DNA from: Nonomuraea cavernae
GTDB taxonomy: Bacteria; Actinomycetota; Actinomycetes; Streptosporangiales; Streptosporangiaceae
Length of the DNA stretch: 64,000 bases
Assembly (NCBI RefSeq): GCF_014646355.1
Contig: NZ_BMNH01000009.1
Coordinates: 176,432 to 240,431, forward strand
Direction of reading: 5' to 3'
The stretch's first letter is position 1. Each line of letters begins with the position of its first letter. Of this stretch, positions 23,810 to 32,295 are shown piece after piece. A program made the translations under genes and the position numbers. Under the pieces are notes generated by a model that saw nothing but the letters and a program-made list of their open reading frames with translations, was not told where the DNA came from and made no database searches.

Positions 23810-25246
23810 ATGACGGACTTCACTCCCACCGTTCCCGCACGAGTCCTGCCTGCCGTCGCCGTCCGCGACCTGCCCGAGCCTCCCCGGTCCCGCTGGCGCG
23901 TCATCGGCCCCGGCCTGGTCGGCGCCGGCGTCGGACTGGCGTCGGGTGAGTTCATCCTCTGGCCGTACATCGCCTCCCAGGTGGGCCTGGTCTTCATCTG
24001 GGGCGCGGCGATCGGGATCATCACGCAGTGGTTTCTCAACATGGAGATCGAGCGCTACACGCTGGCCACGGGCGAGACCGCGCTGACCGGTTTCAGCCGG
24101 TTATGGAGGCACTGGGGGCTCGTCTTCGTGCTGATGGCGCTGGCCTCCAACCTGTGGCCGGGGTGGGTGACGACGTCGGCCACCATGGTCACCTACCTCA
24201 CCGGCGGCGGCGAGGGCAGCGTGCGGTGGATCGCGATCGGCATGCTGGTGGTCATCGCCCTCGGGCTGACCCTGGCGCCCGTCATCTACACCGCGCTGGA
24301 GCGGGTGATCTTCGTGAAGATCGGCCTGGTGCTCACGCTCGTGGTGATCGCGATCGTGTTCGCCATCACCGCCGAGAGCTGGGTCGAGCTGGGCAGGGGG
24401 CTCACCGTCGGCGCCGAGTTACCGGTGCCGGCGCTGGAGTTCGCGCTGCTCATGGGCGCGATCGCGTACGCCGGCGCGGGCGGCGGGCAGAACCTGTGCC
24501 AGAGCAACTGGATCCGCGACAAGGGCTTCGGCATGGGCCTGTACATTCCGCGCCTGGTCAGCCCGGTCACCGGGCACGAGGAGGCGGCGCCCTCGACCGG
24601 CTTCCAGTTCGCGCCGACCCCCGAGAACCTGGCCCGCTGGCGGCAGTGGTGGCGCTTCGCCAACGTCGAGCAGGCGGTGACGTTCGCGCTGGTGTCGTTC
24701 GTGACGATCGCGCTGATGTCGATGCTCGCCTACTCCACGGTGTTCGGTAAGCCGGGGCTGGCCAACGGCATCGGCTTCCTCCAGGTCGAGGGCGAGACGC
24801 TGCGGACGGTGGTCGGGCCCTGGTTCGGCGTGCTGTTCTGGGTGATCGGGGCGCTGGCGCTGTTCGCCTCGGCCATGGGCATCGTCGACTACAGCTCCCG
24901 GCTGGCCGCCGACACGATCAAGACGATCTACCTGCGCGACCGGGCCGTCTCGGAGAACCGGATCTACTTCGTCGTGGTGTGGGTCATGACGCTGACCGGC
25001 GTCACGATCCTGCTGCTCGGCTTCGACCAGCCGCTCCTGCTGCTCGTGCTCTCGGCGAGCTTCGCGGCGGTGATGATGTTCGTCTACTCGATCCTGCTGA
25101 TCGTGCTCAACCGGCGGGCGTTACCCGGCGCCATCAGGGTGCGGACCTTCCGGCTCGGCGCGCTGGTGTGGTCGGTCGCCTTCTTCGGCTCGCTGACCGT
25201 GCTGACCGTGATCCAGCAGGCGGAGCGGCTGTTCGGCGGCCAGTGA
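23810..25246 (+). CDS. Nramp-related membrane transporter lacking the DPGN motif
   Basis: The 478-aa protein has about 11 hydrophobic helices and overall Nramp/MntH-like spacing. The first helix reads GPGLVGAGVGLASGEFILWP, where canonical Nramp proteins have a DPGN metal-binding motif. The second metal motif (MPH in TM6) is also not apparent; the corresponding region near AIAYAGAGGGQNLCQ is Gly-rich. It belongs to the divergent Nramp-related clade in which divalent-metal transport is not established. AAGGAGA precedes the ATG by about 8 nt. The WYL regulator follows. Confidence 0.85.
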   Translation: MTDFTPTVPARVLPAVAVRDLPEPPRSRWRVIGPGLVGAGVGLASGEFILWPYIASQVGLVFIWGAAIGIITQWFLNMEIERYTLATGETALTGFSRLWRHWGLVFVLMALASNLWPGWVTTSATMVTYLTGGGEGSVRWIAIGMLVVIALGLTLAPVIYTALERVIFVKIGLVLTLVVIAIVFAITAESWVELGRGLTVGAELPVPALEFALLMGAIAYAGAGGGQNLCQSNWIRDKGFGMGLYIPRLVSPVTGHEEAAPSTGFQFAPTPENLARWRQWWRFANVEQAVTFALVSFVTIALMSMLAYSTVFGKPGLANGIGFLQVEGETLRTVVGPWFGVLFWVIGALALFASAMGIVDYSSRLAADTIKTIYLRDRAVSENRIYFVVVWVMTLTGVTILLLGFDQPLLLLVLSASFAAVMMFVYSILLIVLNRRALPGAIRVRTFRLGALVWSVAFFGSLTVLTVIQQAERLFGGQ

Positions 25247-25261
25247 GCCCGGCCCAGGCAG

Positions 25262-25286
25262 ATCGCGGAACCTGTTCTTCCGCGAT
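25262..25286. promoter_or_regulatory. 9-bp perfect inverted repeat upstream of the WYL regulator
   Basis: ATCGCGGAA and TTCCGCGAT flank a 7-bp spacer, starting 16 bp after the transporter stop and ending 19 bp before the regulator ATG. It could be an operator bound by the WYL protein or a short terminator of the transporter gene. Confidence 0.55.
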
Positions 25287-25305
25287 AGCGGGCAGACTGA
25301 ACGGC

Positions 25306-26274
25306 ATGCTGGACACCTCCGCCCGTCTGCTCAAGCTGCTCTCCCTGCTTCAGGCGCACCGTGACTGGTCGGGCCCGGAGCTGTCCGAGCGGCTCGGGGT
25401 CTCGACCAGGACGATCCGCAACGACGTCGAACGGCTGCGCAGCCTGGGCTACCCCGTGCACGCCACGCCCGGCGTCGCGGGCGGCTACCGGCTGGGCGCC
25501 GGGGCGGCTTTGCCACCGCTGCTGCTCGACGACGAGGAGGCCGTGGCGGTCGCGGTCGGCCTGGGCCGGGCCACGGGCGGCGGCGTCGAGGGCATCGAGG
25601 AGAGCTCGGTACGCGCCCTGGCCAAGCTGGAGCAGGTGCTGCCGTCGCGGCTGCGGAGCCGGATCAACGCGCTCAACACCTACACCGTGCAGATCCCCGG
25701 CAAGGCGCCGTCCGTGTCGCCCGGGGTGCTCACGGCGATCGCCGTCTCGGCCCGCGACCACGAACGGCTGCGTTTCGACTACACGGGGCACGACGGCTCC
25801 ACCGGGGCGCGCGACGTGGAGCCGCACCGGCTGGTGCACCGGCGGGGTCGCTGGTATCTGGTCGGCTACGACGTCGAGCGGAAGGACTGGCGGACGTTCC
25901 GGGTCGACCGGATCACGCCGCGCACGCCGTCGGGGCCGCGTTTCGCGCCGCGCGAGCTGCCCGGCGACGGCGACGTGGCCGCGTACGTGGAGAAGGGCGT
26001 CAACACGGCGATGTGGCGCTACCGCGCGACGGTGTTGCTGCACGCGCCGATCGAGCGGATGAGCCACCTGCCGCAGGGGCTGGAGCTGGAGCCGGTGGAC
26101 GACGCCACCTGCCTCGTCAGGGGCGGCGGCGACGACCTCGACGGGATGGCGGCCTGGATGGGGCTTCTCGGCGTCGACTTCGAGGTGCTCGACTCGCCCG
26201 AGCTGGCCGAGGCCGTGCTGAGACTGTCGGAACGCTTCCGCCGGGCGGCCGGCGGCGACCACCGGCCCGCGTGA
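25306..26274 (+). CDS. YafY-type WYL-domain transcriptional regulator
   Basis: The 322-aa protein starts at ATG 25306. Residues 4-60 are a DeoR-like winged HTH (LLKLLSLLQAHRDWSGPELSERLGVSTRTIRNDVERL). A WYL domain occupies about 140-230 with RFDYTG, EPHRLVHRRGRWYLVGYD and the RTFRVDRI motif, and a WCX extension closes the protein. WYL domains sense small ligands or nucleic acid. The target may be its own promoter via the inverted repeat at 25262-25286. Confidence 0.9.
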   Translation: MLDTSARLLKLLSLLQAHRDWSGPELSERLGVSTRTIRNDVERLRSLGYPVHATPGVAGGYRLGAGAALPPLLLDDEEAVAVAVGLGRATGGGVEGIEESSVRALAKLEQVLPSRLRSRINALNTYTVQIPGKAPSVSPGVLTAIAVSARDHERLRFDYTGHDGSTGARDVEPHRLVHRRGRWYLVGYDVERKDWRTFRVDRITPRTPSGPRFAPRELPGDGDVAAYVEKGVNTAMWRYRATVLLHAPIERMSHLPQGLELEPVDDATCLVRGGGDDLDGMAAWMGLLGVDFEVLDSPELAEAVLRLSERFRRAAGGDHRPA

Positions 26275-26284
26275 CCGGCCTGGA

Positions 26285-26325
26285 CGCGGAACGGCAGGCG
26301 GCCGGCGCCGCGCCGCCGTTCCGCG
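26285..26325. terminator. Bidirectional terminator between convergent genes
   Basis: CGCGGAACGGC (26285-26295) and GCCGTTCCGCG (26315-26325) are exact complements, and the 19-nt loop contains a further GGCG/CGCC stem. It sits between the WYL gene and the convergent acyl-CoA synthetase. Confidence 0.72.
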
Positions 26326-26334
26326 AGGCGGTGC

Positions 26335-27828
26335 TCACATCGCGTCCAGATACTCCTGCCTGACCTTCGAGCGCGACAGCTTGCCCGTGGGGGTCCGGGG
26401 CAGCTCGTCGCGGTACTCGATCACCCTCGGATGCTTGAACCTGGCGATGCGTGGCGCGCAGTGCTCCAGGAGCCCGGCGGTGAGCTCGGGGCCCGCCTCG
26501 ACGCCCTCGACCGGCTGCACGAGCGCGACCACGTTGTGGCCCCACTCCTCGTCGGGCACCCCGATGACGGCCACGTCGGCGACCGCCGGGTGCTCCAGCA
26601 GCGCCGCCTCGATCTCGGCGGGGTAGATGTTGACCCCGCCCGAGACGATCAGGTCGGTGCGCCGGTCGCAGAGGAACAGGAAGCCGTCCTCGTCCATGTA
26701 GCCGATGTCGCCGGGGGCGTACCACTCGCCGCGCATGCTGGCCGCCGTCTTAGCGGGGTCCTTGCGGTACTCGAAGGTGCCGAGGCCGGACTTGACGTAG
26801 ATCATGCCCGGCTCGCCCGCGGGCAGCTCGTCGCCCTTCTCGTCGAGGATCTTGGCCTCGAACATGGGCGCCGGCTTGCCGACGGTGCCGGGGCGGGCCA
26901 GCCAGTCGTGCGGCTTGACCGAGAAGGCGATCGTGGACTCGGTGGAACCGTAGTACTCGTACAGCACCGGCCCCCACCAGTCCATGATCCCCTGCTTGAC
27001 CGCGACCGGGCAGGCGGCGCCGGTGTGGATGACCTGCCGCAGGCTGGACAGGTCGTACCTGGTCCTGACCTCCTCGGGCAGTTGCAGCATCCGGTGGAAC
27101 ATGGTCGGCACCATCATCGCGTTGGTCACCCGGTGGCGCTCGATCAGCTCCAGGATGTTGACCGGCTCGAACCTGGGCGTGATCACCACCGTGTGGCCGA
27201 AGTGCAGCGCGAACTGCGTGTGCGCGCAGGGCGCCGAGTGGTACATCGGCGAGGTCACCAGGTGCACCTCGTCGCCGGGCACCAGGTCGACCACCTCGCC
27301 GAAGAACCACGCGTACAGCGGGGCGATCGCCTCGGGCTCGGTGCCGGGCAGCGGCCGCTGCACGCCCTTGGGAAAGCCGGTGGTGCCGGAGGTGTACCAC
27401 ATGACCGCCCCCGAGGAACGGTCGGCGGGCGCGGTGTCGGGCTGCCCCTCGGCGAGCGCGCCGGTGCCCACGTCGGCGGTGGGCACGACCTTCGCGTGGG
27501 GCTCGTGGACGACGACGACCTTGGCGTCGCAGTCGCTCAGGATGTAGGAGATCTCCGGCTCGGTGAGGTGCCAGTTGATCGGCACGTAGTACATGCCCAC
27601 CTGGCCGGTCGCCATCAGCATGACCACCGCGTCGATGCCGTTCGGCAGCACCCCGGCCACCACGTCACCGTTGCCGAGCCCGCGGGCGCGCAGGCCGTGG
27701 GACACCTGGTTGACCCTGGCGAGCAGCTCTCCGTAGGTCGTCTCGGAGCCGTCGGTGTCGATCACCGCGAGGCGGCCGGGGTCGGCGGCCGCGATCGCGT
27801 AGAAGCCGGGCAACTGTTTGACGTCCAT
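26335..27828 (-). CDS. Acyl-CoA synthetase (AMP-forming, FadD-like)
   Basis: The 497-aa adenylating enzyme has A3 loop MWYTSGTTGFPKG, A5 region YEYYGSTESTI, A7 region WYAPGDIGYMDEDGF and A8 hinge DRRTDLIVSGGVNIYP. A10 Lys lies in the C-terminal RTPTGKLSR. It activates a carboxylic acid to its CoA thioester via acyl-AMP; chain length or sterol side chain cannot be decided. It is the last gene of a minus operon, starting on the base after the acyl-CoA dehydrogenase stop, and is terminated by the hairpin at 26285-26325. Confidence 0.94.
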   Translation of the reverse strand: MDVKQLPGFYAIAAADPGRLAVIDTDGSETTYGELLARVNQVSHGLRARGLGNGDVVAGVLPNGIDAVVMLMATGQVGMYYVPINWHLTEPEISYILSDCDAKVVVVHEPHAKVVPTADVGTGALAEGQPDTAPADRSSGAVMWYTSGTTGFPKGVQRPLPGTEPEAIAPLYAWFFGEVVDLVPGDEVHLVTSPMYHSAPCAHTQFALHFGHTVVITPRFEPVNILELIERHRVTNAMMVPTMFHRMLQLPEEVRTRYDLSSLRQVIHTGAACPVAVKQGIMDWWGPVLYEYYGSTESTIAFSVKPHDWLARPGTVGKPAPMFEAKILDEKGDELPAGEPGMIYVKSGLGTFEYRKDPAKTAASMRGEWYAPGDIGYMDEDGFLFLCDRRTDLIVSGGVNIYPAEIEAALLEHPAVADVAVIGVPDEEWGHNVVALVQPVEGVEAGPELTAGLLEHCAPRIARFKHPRVIEYRDELPRTPTGKLSRSKVRQEYLDAM

Positions 27829-28878
27829 TCACAGCTCCAGGAGGTCGGCGAGGCGGGCGCGATGGATCCGGGGCGGGCCGAGCAGCACCTCGTCGGTCTT
27901 GGCCCGCTTGTAGAACAGGTGCGCGTCGTGCTCCCAGGTGAAGCCGATGCCGCCGTGCAGCAGGAGGTGGTCGCGGGCCACCTCGAAACAGGCCCGGCCG
28001 ACGTACGCCTGGGCGAGCGCGGCGGCGGCGGGCAGCTCCTCGGGCGACTCGTCGGCGGCCCAGGCGGCGAAGCGGACGATGGACTCGGCCTGCTCCAGCT
28101 TGCAGTGCATGTCCGCGAGCTTGTGCTTGACGCCCTGGTAGGAGCCGATGTAGCGGCCGAAGGCGACGCGGATCTTGGCGTAGGCGACGATGGAGTCGAG
28201 CGAGGCGCGCAGCACCCCGAGCTGCTCGGCGGCCAGCGCCACGGCCAGCCGGTCGCCGATGCCGTCGTCCTGGGGCGACGCCCCGAGCACCCGGCCGCGC
28301 GCCCCGTCGAGCTCGATCCGCGCCTGGCCGCGGGTGATGTCGAGCGTCTCCAGCGGCGTGCGGGTGACGCCCTCGCCGGTCAGGTCAACGGCCACCAGGA
28401 CCATGCCGTCGCCGGTGCGCGCGGGCACCAGCAGCACGCCGGCCTCCATGCCGCCGAGCACCCGGGCCAGCGTGCCGCGCACGGCCACACCGCCGTCGGC
28501 GCTCTCGGCGACCAGGCCGTCGTCTCCGGCGGGCTGGGCGAGGGTGGCCACGACGCGGCCCTCGGCGATGCCGGTCAGCAGCTCCTTGTCGGGCACGCGG
28601 GTGAGCGCGATCGCGGCGAACGTGGTGGCCAGGAAGGGGCCGGGCAGCAGCGCCGCGCCCGTCTCGGTGAGCACCACGGCCAGCTCGGCGAAGCCGGCGC
28701 CGGAGCCGCCGTACTCCTCGGGGACGATCAGGCCGGACAGGCCCAGCTCGCCGTTGAGGCGGGCGTAGACGTCCGGGTCGTAGCCCTCGCGGACCTTGGG
28801 CAGCGGCGACACCGTGCCCAGGAAGGAGCGGACGGTGTCGCGGAGCTCCTGCTGCTCCGGGCTGAGTACGAGGTTCAC
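27829..28878 (-). CDS. Acyl-CoA dehydrogenase family protein, second subunit
   Basis: GTG 28878 overlaps the upstream stop (GTGA) and gives 349 aa, shorter than the partner. The N-terminal ACAD domain starts VNLVLSPEQQELRDTVRSFL; the C-terminal helical domain has GRYIGSYQGVKHKLADMHCK and LLLHGGIGFTWEHDAHLFYK. Paired, unequal FadE genes in actinobacteria form alpha2beta2 heterotetramers in which the FAD site and catalytic base are split between subunits. This pairing is inferred from the tandem overlap. Confidence 0.88.
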   Translation of the reverse strand: MNLVLSPEQQELRDTVRSFLGTVSPLPKVREGYDPDVYARLNGELGLSGLIVPEEYGGSGAGFAELAVVLTETGAALLPGPFLATTFAAIALTRVPDKELLTGIAEGRVVATLAQPAGDDGLVAESADGGVAVRGTLARVLGGMEAGVLLVPARTGDGMVLVAVDLTGEGVTRTPLETLDITRGQARIELDGARGRVLGASPQDDGIGDRLAVALAAEQLGVLRASLDSIVAYAKIRVAFGRYIGSYQGVKHKLADMHCKLEQAESIVRFAAWAADESPEELPAAAALAQAYVGRACFEVARDHLLLHGGIGFTWEHDAHLFYKRAKTDEVLLGPPRIHRARLADLLEL

Positions 28879-30056
28879 GCCTGGGTCCCCACCTTCAGGT
28901 CCTTGAACGGCACGGTCTTGTCCACACGCGGCTCGGGCGGCAGGTTGAGCACCCGGTCCCCGACGATGTTGCGCATGATCTCGTTGGTGCCACCGCCGAG
29001 CGCCATGCCGGGCGCCAGGGAGATGGCCTGGGACAGCGGGTTGTCCTCGCCGACGACCGCGGACGGGCCGGCCAGCCGGGTCGCGAGGTCGGCCTGGTAC
29101 ATGGTCAGCTCGGCGAGCAGCAGTTTGGCGGCGCTGCCGCGGGCGCCGGGGAACACGCCGGCCTTGGTCTCCTGGGCCAGGCGCTGGTTGAACAGGGCCA
29201 GCGCCCGGGACCGGATGTGCAGCTCGACGAGCTCGTCGCGGACCAGCGGGTCGGTGGTGTCGACCAGCCGGCGCAGCCCGTCGAGCGCGGTCGGGTCGTC
29301 CCTCCTGGTGCCCATGCCGACGCCGGACGAGATCGACAGCCGCTCGTGCAGCAGGGTGGTGACCGCGACGCTCCAGCCGTCGTTCACCTCGCCGACCCGG
29401 TGCTCGTCGGGGATCGTGACGTCGTCGAAGAAGATCTCGTTGAAGTTGGCCCTGCCCGACATGTCCTTGAGCGGCCGGACCGTCACCCCCGGATGCCGCA
29501 TGTTCACCACGAACATGGTCAGGCCCTTGTGCTTGGGCACGTCGACGTCGGTGCGGGCCAGCAGCAGGCCCCAGTCGGCGTGGTGGGCCACCGAGGTCCA
29601 CACCTTCTGCCCGTTGACCACCCAGTCGTCGCCATCGCGCACGGCCCTGGTCTGGAGGCTGGCGACGTCGCTGCCCGCGCCCGGCTCGGAGAAGAGCTGG
29701 CACCAGATCTCCTCGCCGCGCAGCAGCGGCCGGACGAAGCGCTCGCGCTGCGCGTCGGTGCCGCGGTCGACCAGGGTCGGTCCCGTCATGCCGAGGCCGA
29801 TGGAGAAGACGTACGTGGGCAGGGTGAAGTCGCGCGACTCGGCGGCGAAGGCGCGCTCCTCGGCCTGGGTCAGGCCCTGGCCGCCCCACCGCGCCGGCCA
29901 GGTGATGCCGGAGTATCCGGCGTCGTAAAGCCTGGCCATGAATTCCTTGGCGCGGGCGATGCCGTCCGCCTCCTGGGCGTCGTCCGCCCTGGCGTTGGCT
30001 TCCAGCCACGTCCTGGCGGTCCGCCGATACTCAGCGAGGTTCACGTCAAGGTTCAC
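28875..30056 (-). CDS. Acyl-CoA dehydrogenase, first subunit
   Basis: The 393-aa protein has AAGGAG just upstream of ATG 30056. It is a full ACAD with GYSGITWPARWGGQG, the FAD/substrate-loop motif FSEPGAGSDVASLQT, WVVNGQKVWTS and the C-terminal GGGTNEIMRNIVGDRVLNLP. It introduces the alpha-beta double bond into acyl-CoAs and passes electrons to ETF. It is the first gene of the fadE-fadE-fadD operon; the promoter should be in 30057-30213, shared with the divergent histidine kinase. Confidence 0.92.
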   Translation of the reverse strand: MNLDVNLAEYRRTARTWLEANARADDAQEADGIARAKEFMARLYDAGYSGITWPARWGGQGLTQAEERAFAAESRDFTLPTYVFSIGLGMTGPTLVDRGTDAQRERFVRPLLRGEEIWCQLFSEPGAGSDVASLQTRAVRDGDDWVVNGQKVWTSVAHHADWGLLLARTDVDVPKHKGLTMFVVNMRHPGVTVRPLKDMSGRANFNEIFFDDVTIPDEHRVGEVNDGWSVAVTTLLHERLSISSGVGMGTRRDDPTALDGLRRLVDTTDPLVRDELVELHIRSRALALFNQRLAQETKAGVFPGARGSAAKLLLAELTMYQADLATRLAGPSAVVGEDNPLSQAISLAPGMALGGGTNEIMRNIVGDRVLNLPPEPRVDKTVPFKDLKVGTQA

Positions 30057-30213
30057 ATCGTCTCCTTGGCATCAGTGTTCACTTACTCTAACCACCTGGC
30101 CACGACCCGCATAGAGCGTTGTTCTGGGCGTTTTATCCGAATTTGGAACCGAATCTCCGCTAATTAGAGTCACGACAACCTAGTGTGATCATCTGATTAC
30201 CAGGAGGAAAGGT

Positions 30214-31563
30214 GTGATCACACGGTTCGGGAGCTCCATCCGGGCGCGGCTGACCCTGTGGGCCGGCGTCGCCGCGGCGATCTTCTGCATCCTGATCAGC
30301 CTGCTGGTGATGTACGGCGCGCTGCAGACCGCCGACGAGTGGCGCAGGGCCTCGGCGGTGAACGCCGCGCTGCGCACGGTGCACCATCTCGAACGCGGCG
30401 AGCTGCCCACCGTGATCATCGAGCCCGACGTGCACGCGATCCAGGTGCTCAACGCCCGAGGACAGGTGATGGCCTCGACCGCCAACCTGGCCGGTAAGCC
30501 CCGGATCAGCGAACTGAAGCCGGTGAACACCGCCAGCCGCATGCTGATCACCTGCGACCTGCCGGAGTGGCCCGGCGACTGTCAGTACATGGCGATCTTC
30601 CGGGCGTACCAGGACGACGGCGACTGGCTCGTCTACTCAGTCGTGGAGGAGGTGCCGTGGTACGTCCATCCGGCGCTGATCGGGTCCCTCGCCGGTTTCA
30701 CGGTGGTGATGGTGCTGCTGACCCGGTTCGGTGTCTCGCGGGTGGTGGCCAAGACGCTCGCCCCGGTCGACGGGATCCGCGCCGAACTGGCCGAGATCAC
30801 CGCCACCGACCCGGGCAAACGGGTACGGATCCCGCGCAACGCGGACGAGATCCGGGAGCTGGCGCGTACCGTCAACCAGACCCTCGACCGGCTGCAGGAC
30901 GCGGTGACGCAACAGCGCAGGTTCGTGTCGGACGCCTCGCACGACCTGCGCAGCCCCATCACCGCGATGCGCACCCAGATCGAGGAGGCCCTGCTGTATC
31001 CCGCCGACACCGACTGGGAGGAGACCGGGCGAGCCCTGGTGGCCAGCCTGGACCGGCTCCAGGCCCTCGTTGCCGACCTGCTGGCCCTGGCCAGGCTTGA
31101 GGCGGGCGCCCCCACGACCCACCAGCCGATCGACCTGTCGGAGCTGGTCTCGGCGGAGACGGCCAGGCCACGCTCGAAGAAGATCATCACCACCCTGCAT
31201 CCCGGCGTGACCATCTCGGGCGACCGGCTGCAGCTGACCCGCCTGCTGACGAACCTGCTCGACAACGCCGAGCGTCATGCCGAGTCCACGATCATCGTCG
31301 CGGTGCGGCGTTCCAGGGACACGGCCTATGTCGAGGTCCTCGACGACGGCGCCGGCATCACGCCCGACCAGCGCGAGCTCGTCTTCCAGCGCTTCACCCG
31401 GCTGGACGCCTCGCGCAGCCGCGACGCCGGCGGCACCGGGCTGGGGCTGCCCATCGCCAGGGAGATCGCGGCGGCGCACCACGGGACGCTCACCATCGAG
31501 GATTCCGACTACGGCGCCCGCTTCGTCCTGCAGTTGCCGCTCCCGGAGAAGCCGCCCGGGTGA
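30214..31563 (+). CDS. Membrane sensor histidine kinase without adjacent response regulator
   Basis: GTG 30214 has a perfect AGGAGG 6 nt upstream. The 449-aa protein has TM1 at about 12-38, a periplasmic-side sensor of about 115 residues, TM2 at about 155-178, HAMP to about 232, HisKA with His243 in SDASHDLRSPI, and HATPase_c with N-box LLTNLLDNAERH, G1 DDGAGI and G2 GGTGLGLPIA. All catalytic parts are present. No response regulator lies on either side; a lone TetR gene follows, so its partner is elsewhere. Confidence 0.93.
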   Translation: MITRFGSSIRARLTLWAGVAAAIFCILISLLVMYGALQTADEWRRASAVNAALRTVHHLERGELPTVIIEPDVHAIQVLNARGQVMASTANLAGKPRISELKPVNTASRMLITCDLPEWPGDCQYMAIFRAYQDDGDWLVYSVVEEVPWYVHPALIGSLAGFTVVMVLLTRFGVSRVVAKTLAPVDGIRAELAEITATDPGKRVRIPRNADEIRELARTVNQTLDRLQDAVTQQRRFVSDASHDLRSPITAMRTQIEEALLYPADTDWEETGRALVASLDRLQALVADLLALARLEAGAPTTHQPIDLSELVSAETARPRSKKIITTLHPGVTISGDRLQLTRLLTNLLDNAERHAESTIIVAVRRSRDTAYVEVLDDGAGITPDQRELVFQRFTRLDASRSRDAGGTGLGLPIAREIAAAHHGTLTIEDSDYGARFVLQLPLPEKPPG

Positions 31564-31629
31564 TACTCCGATACCCGGCGCCCGATTTGTCCTACTGATC
31601 GTCCTGCTCACTGGTTAAAGTGGCCCGCT

Positions 31630-32229
31630 GTGACTCCAGGTTTCAGCCGATTAAGGCGCGAGGACTTACTCAAGACGGCCTGCGAGGTGATCGCCGAACG
31701 GGGGTTCGGTCACACCAGGACGCTCGACATCGCCCGGGCCGCCGGCGTGAGCCAGGCGCTGCTGTTCTACCACTTCGAGACCAAGGATCGGCTCTTCGCC
31801 CAGGCCTTCGACTACGCGGCCCGCCAGCATCGCGACACGCTGGAGGAGATCGAGCGCCTGGAACGGCCGCCTCTCGACCGCCTGCGGACACTGCTGCGAC
31901 GCTGCTCGCCCAACGGCTCGCCGGACGGGTGGCGGCTCTGGATCGACGCCTGGGCCGAGGCGATGCGCAGCCGGGACCTCGAGGAGATCTCACGCAGCCT
32001 CGACGAGCAGGGCCGGACGGTGCTGTGCGGGATCATCCAGGACGGCGTCGACTCCGGCGACTTCGTCTGCGCCGATCCCGACGACGCCGCCTGGCGGATC
32101 TTCTCGCTCATCGACGGGCTAGCGATCCACAACAACGTGCATCCCCGCGCGCTGTCCCGGCGCCGGGTGAACCATCTGGTCCGTACGGCCGCCGCCGCGG
32201 AGCTCGGCCTGTCCGTCGCCGATCTGTGA
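31630..32229 (+). CDS. TetR/AcrR-family transcriptional regulator
   Basis: The 199-aa protein starts at GTG 31630 and has a TetR HTH at about 10-55: LLKTACEVIAERGFGHTRTL, IARAAGVSQALLFYHFETKD. The C-terminal domain (about 80-190) is of the BetI-like TetR_C type. It probably controls the AurF-like oxygenase gene that starts 66 bp downstream or the upstream kinase gene (inference). CACT-GGTTAA-AGTG near 31608-31621 is a weak operator candidate. Confidence 0.9.
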   Translation: MTPGFSRLRREDLLKTACEVIAERGFGHTRTLDIARAAGVSQALLFYHFETKDRLFAQAFDYAARQHRDTLEEIERLERPPLDRLRTLLRRCSPNGSPDGWRLWIDAWAEAMRSRDLEEISRSLDEQGRTVLCGIIQDGVDSGDFVCADPDDAAWRIFSLIDGLAIHNNVHPRALSRRRVNHLVRTAAAAELGLSVADL

Positions 32230-32263
32230 AGCCCTCCCCCTTCCGCTCTTATTGGATGCTTCG

Positions 32264-32269
32264 TACAAT
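32264..32269 (+). promoter_or_regulatory. Candidate -10 element of the AurF-like gene
   Basis: TACAAT lies 26 nt upstream of ATG 32296 and a strong purine-rich SD (GAGGAGAGGAG) separates them. The local sequence is relatively AT-rich. The -35 is unclear. Confidence 0.4.
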
Positions 32270-32295
32270 TAGCGGCGAGGAGAGGAGCGCACGCG

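Noticed and set aside
26431..29928. 1165-codon plus-strand frame across the fadD-fadE operon
   Set aside because: Antisense of three well-supported genes; composition typical of a GC-rich shadow.
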